From: Solirubrobacteraceae bacterium
GTDB taxonomy: Bacteria; Actinomycetota; Thermoleophilia; Solirubrobacterales; Solirubrobacteraceae
Length of the DNA stretch: 14,590 nucleotides
Direction of reading: 5' to 3'
NCBI GenBank assembly: GCA_025935735.1
Contig: JAICUS010000086.1
Span: 1-14,590, forward strand
Numbering within the stretch: the stretch's first letter is position 1; every line of letters starts with the position of its first letter. Under the pieces are notes generated by a model, which had not been told where the DNA came from, did not search any database, and saw only the letters and a program-made list of their open reading frames with translations. Positions 13,167 through 14,590 of this stretch are shown one piece after another. Position numbers and translations under genes: made by a program.

Positions 13167-14590
13167 ATGGCATCGATGGATGTCCCTGCCGGGCGGCCTG
13201 TCGCCGTGCCGGCGGCCAAGGTCGCGATGGTCAAGCCCACGTACATCACGTGGCTGACGCTCGCGTTCATGACCACCGCGTCGGTGGCGAGCCTGCGCAG
13301 CGCGCCGACGATGGCGGTCTACGGCCTCACCTGCGTGTTCCTGTACATCGTGCCGGCGATCGTGTTCCTGCTGCCGCAGGCGCTCGTCGCCGCGGAGCTG
13401 GCCTCGGGCTGGACCGGCGGCGTGTACCGGTGGGTGAGCGAGGGCCTGTCCCCGCGCTGGGGGCTGCTGGCGGTCTGGTGCCAGTTCGCCATGACGATCT
13501 TCTACTACCCCACCCTGCTGGCGTTCGTGGCCAGCACGCTGGCGTTCGTGTTCAACCCGAACCTGGCCGACAACGGGGTCTACACGGGCGTGGTGATCGT
13601 CGTCGTGTTCTGGCTCGGCGTGTTCATGTCCGCCCGGGGCGGCGCCGGCGGAATCGCCAAGCTCGCGTCGAGCGGCCTGCTCGTCGGCACGCTGATCCCC
13701 GGAGCGATCCTGGTCATCCTGGGCGTCGTCTACCTGCTCCAGGGCAACGTGTCGGCGGCCCCGATGGACGCGAGCCACGTGATCCCGAAGTGGACGGGCA
13801 TCGCCAGCCTCGTGCTGATCGTCAACAACTTCCTGTCGTACTCGGGCATGGAGATGAACGCGGTGCACGTCGGCTCGCTGCGCAATCCCCGCGGCGAGTT
13901 CCCCAAGGCGATGTTCCTGGCGATGGGCCTCGTGCTGCTGATCTTCATCCTGCCGGCGCTGGCCATCAGCTGGGTGATCCCGGCGGAGCAGCTGAGCCTG
14001 ACCGCGGGCGTGATGCAGGCCTTCGACGGGTTCTTCGCCTACTTCCACCTGCAGAAGCTCGTCCCCGTCGTGGCCATCGCGCTGGTGTGCGCGTCGGCGG
14101 GCGGCATGCTCACCTGGCTCGCCGGGCCGTCCAAGGGCCTGCTGCTGATCGCCCGCCGCGAGGGCTACCTGCCGCCGTTCTTCCAGCGCCAGAACGAGAA
14201 CGCGGTGGCCGTGAACATCCTCGTGGTGCAGGGCGGGCTCACGACCGTGATCGCCCTGATGTACGCGCTGATCCCGAGCGTCTCGAGCGCCTACTGGATC
14301 CTCAGCGTGATGACCACGCAGGTCTACCTCGTGGTCTACGTGTTGATGTTCCTCGCCGCGCGCAACCTGCGGCGTGACAAGCCCGACGTGCCGCGCGGCT
14401 ACACCGCGCCGGCGCTGACGCTGCTGTGCGTGGTCGGCTTCCTCGCCTCGGCCGCCGCGTTCGTCATCGGCTTCGTGCCGCCGTCGCAGTTCGAGAACGG
14501 CAGCACGGCCGCCTACGTGGCGCTGATCTTCACCGGCACGGGGGTGATCGGCATCCTGCCCGCCTGGCTGTTCCTGAAGTTCCGCAAACC
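13167..14590 (+). CDS. APC-superfamily amino-acid permease, glutamate/GABA antiporter-like (3' end outside window)
   Basis: At least 474 residues are visible, with no stop before the right edge, so the C-terminus is missing. After a short N-terminus come roughly twelve hydrophobic segments. Visible landmarks are the first helix with TTASVASLRSAPTMAVYGL (about 36-54), LPQALVAAELASGWTGGVYR (69-88), the mid-protein NNFLSYSGMEMNAVHVGSL followed by RNPRGEFPKAMFLA, and the AGPSKGLLLIARREGYLPP loop. These resemble the GadC/YjeM-like glutamate:GABA antiporter branch of the APC superfamily. These transporters have a LeuT-type fold and exchange or import amino acids across the cytoplasmic membrane; GadC itself serves acid resistance. 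Substrate cannot be read from the sequence. GGAGGT 4 nt before the ATG fixes the start. It follows the ThrE-type exporter by 54 nt, suggesting a shared role in amino-acid flux. The HdeD-like gene elsewhere in the window also evokes acid stress, but that link is speculative. Confidence 0.9.
   Translation, partial: MASMDVPAGRPVAVPAAKVAMVKPTYITWLTLAFMTTASVASLRSAPTMAVYGLTCVFLYIVPAIVFLLPQALVAAELASGWTGGVYRWVSEGLSPRWGLLAVWCQFAMTIFYYPTLLAFVASTLAFVFNPNLADNGVYTGVVIVVVFWLGVFMSARGGAGGIAKLASSGLLVGTLIPGAILVILGVVYLLQGNVSAAPMDASHVIPKWTGIASLVLIVNNFLSYSGMEMNAVHVGSLRNPRGEFPKAMFLAMGLVLLIFILPALAISWVIPAEQLSLTAGVMQAFDGFFAYFHLQKLVPVVAIALVCASAGGMLTWLAGPSKGLLLIARREGYLPPFFQRQNENAVAVNILVVQGGLTTVIALMYALIPSVSSAYWILSVMTTQVYLVVYVLMFLAARNLRRDKPDVPRGYTAPALTLLCVVGFLASAAAFVIGFVPPSQFENGSTAAYVALIFTGTGVIGILPAWLFLKFRK

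Noticed and set aside
11775..14048. A long in-frame upstream extension of the receiver-only gene (880 codons in total)
   Set aside because: The extension is low-complexity His/Arg/Gln-rich and lies antisense to the ThrE and APC genes, which have clear transporter motifs. The receiver begins naturally at 11774.
1..14590. Search by eye for tRNA or rRNA genes, CRISPR arrays, insertion-sequence ends and attachment sites
   Set aside because: No repeat-spacer pattern, cloverleaf-like arms, transposase-like frame or flanking direct repeats were seen. Composition is even throughout, with no sign of a transferred island.

Overview
The window is about 14.6 kb of very GC-rich, densely coding DNA. The short intergenic gaps, strong GC-ending codon bias and gene families (HdeD-like, DUF6325/SHOCT pair, MalT-like LuxR regulators, 'adenylate cyclase'-type CYTH protein) suggest a high-GC actinobacterium, most likely of the Thermoleophilia (Solirubrobacter/Conexibacter-like). 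That placement is inferred from gene style, not from a marker gene. No rRNA, tRNA, CRISPR array or insertion sequence was seen, and no gap longer than about 155 bases lacks a gene.

Layout. (1) 13-603 (+): an HdeD/DUF308-type membrane protein, convergent with (2) a six-gene minus-strand run from 4864 down to 610. In transcription order this run encodes a tandem universal stress protein, a DUF6325-like protein, a small SHOCT protein, an alpha-helical repeat protein of unknown function, an RDD membrane protein and a large multi-pass membrane protein with its own C-terminal SHOCT motif. Three of its five junctions are 4-nt start/stop overlaps and the other two are 12-16 nt, so it is almost certainly one operon. 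(3) A 152-bp divergent control region (4865-5016) carries a 10-bp palindrome, an inverted repeat and weak promoter-like boxes. (4) 5017-11348 (+): a MalT/LAL-type LuxR regulator, a DUF1269-like glycine-rich membrane protein, a NarL-type response regulator with a good leaderless-promoter candidate, a CYTH-domain protein, a protein that appears to fuse a diverged CYTH domain to a complete Ppx/GppA exopolyphosphatase domain, and a second DUF1269-type protein. (5) After a strong bidirectional hairpin, a receiver-only response regulator (11774 to 11406, minus) is divergent from (6) a ThrE-type amino-acid exporter (11814-13112, +). An APC-superfamily amino-acid permease follows and runs off the right edge.

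How it fits together. The window reads as a stress and envelope adaptation neighbourhood. The minus-strand operon pairs a cytosolic stress protein with a set of membrane and SHOCT proteins. The plus-strand block pairs transcription factors with polyphosphate/triphosphate-type enzymes (CYTH and Ppx/GppA). No histidine kinase is present for either response regulator, so their inputs lie elsewhere. The most unusual item is the CYTH gene overlapping a CYTH-Ppx/GppA fusion, bracketed by two DUF1269 paralogues. It is a plausible but unproven polyphosphate-handling module.
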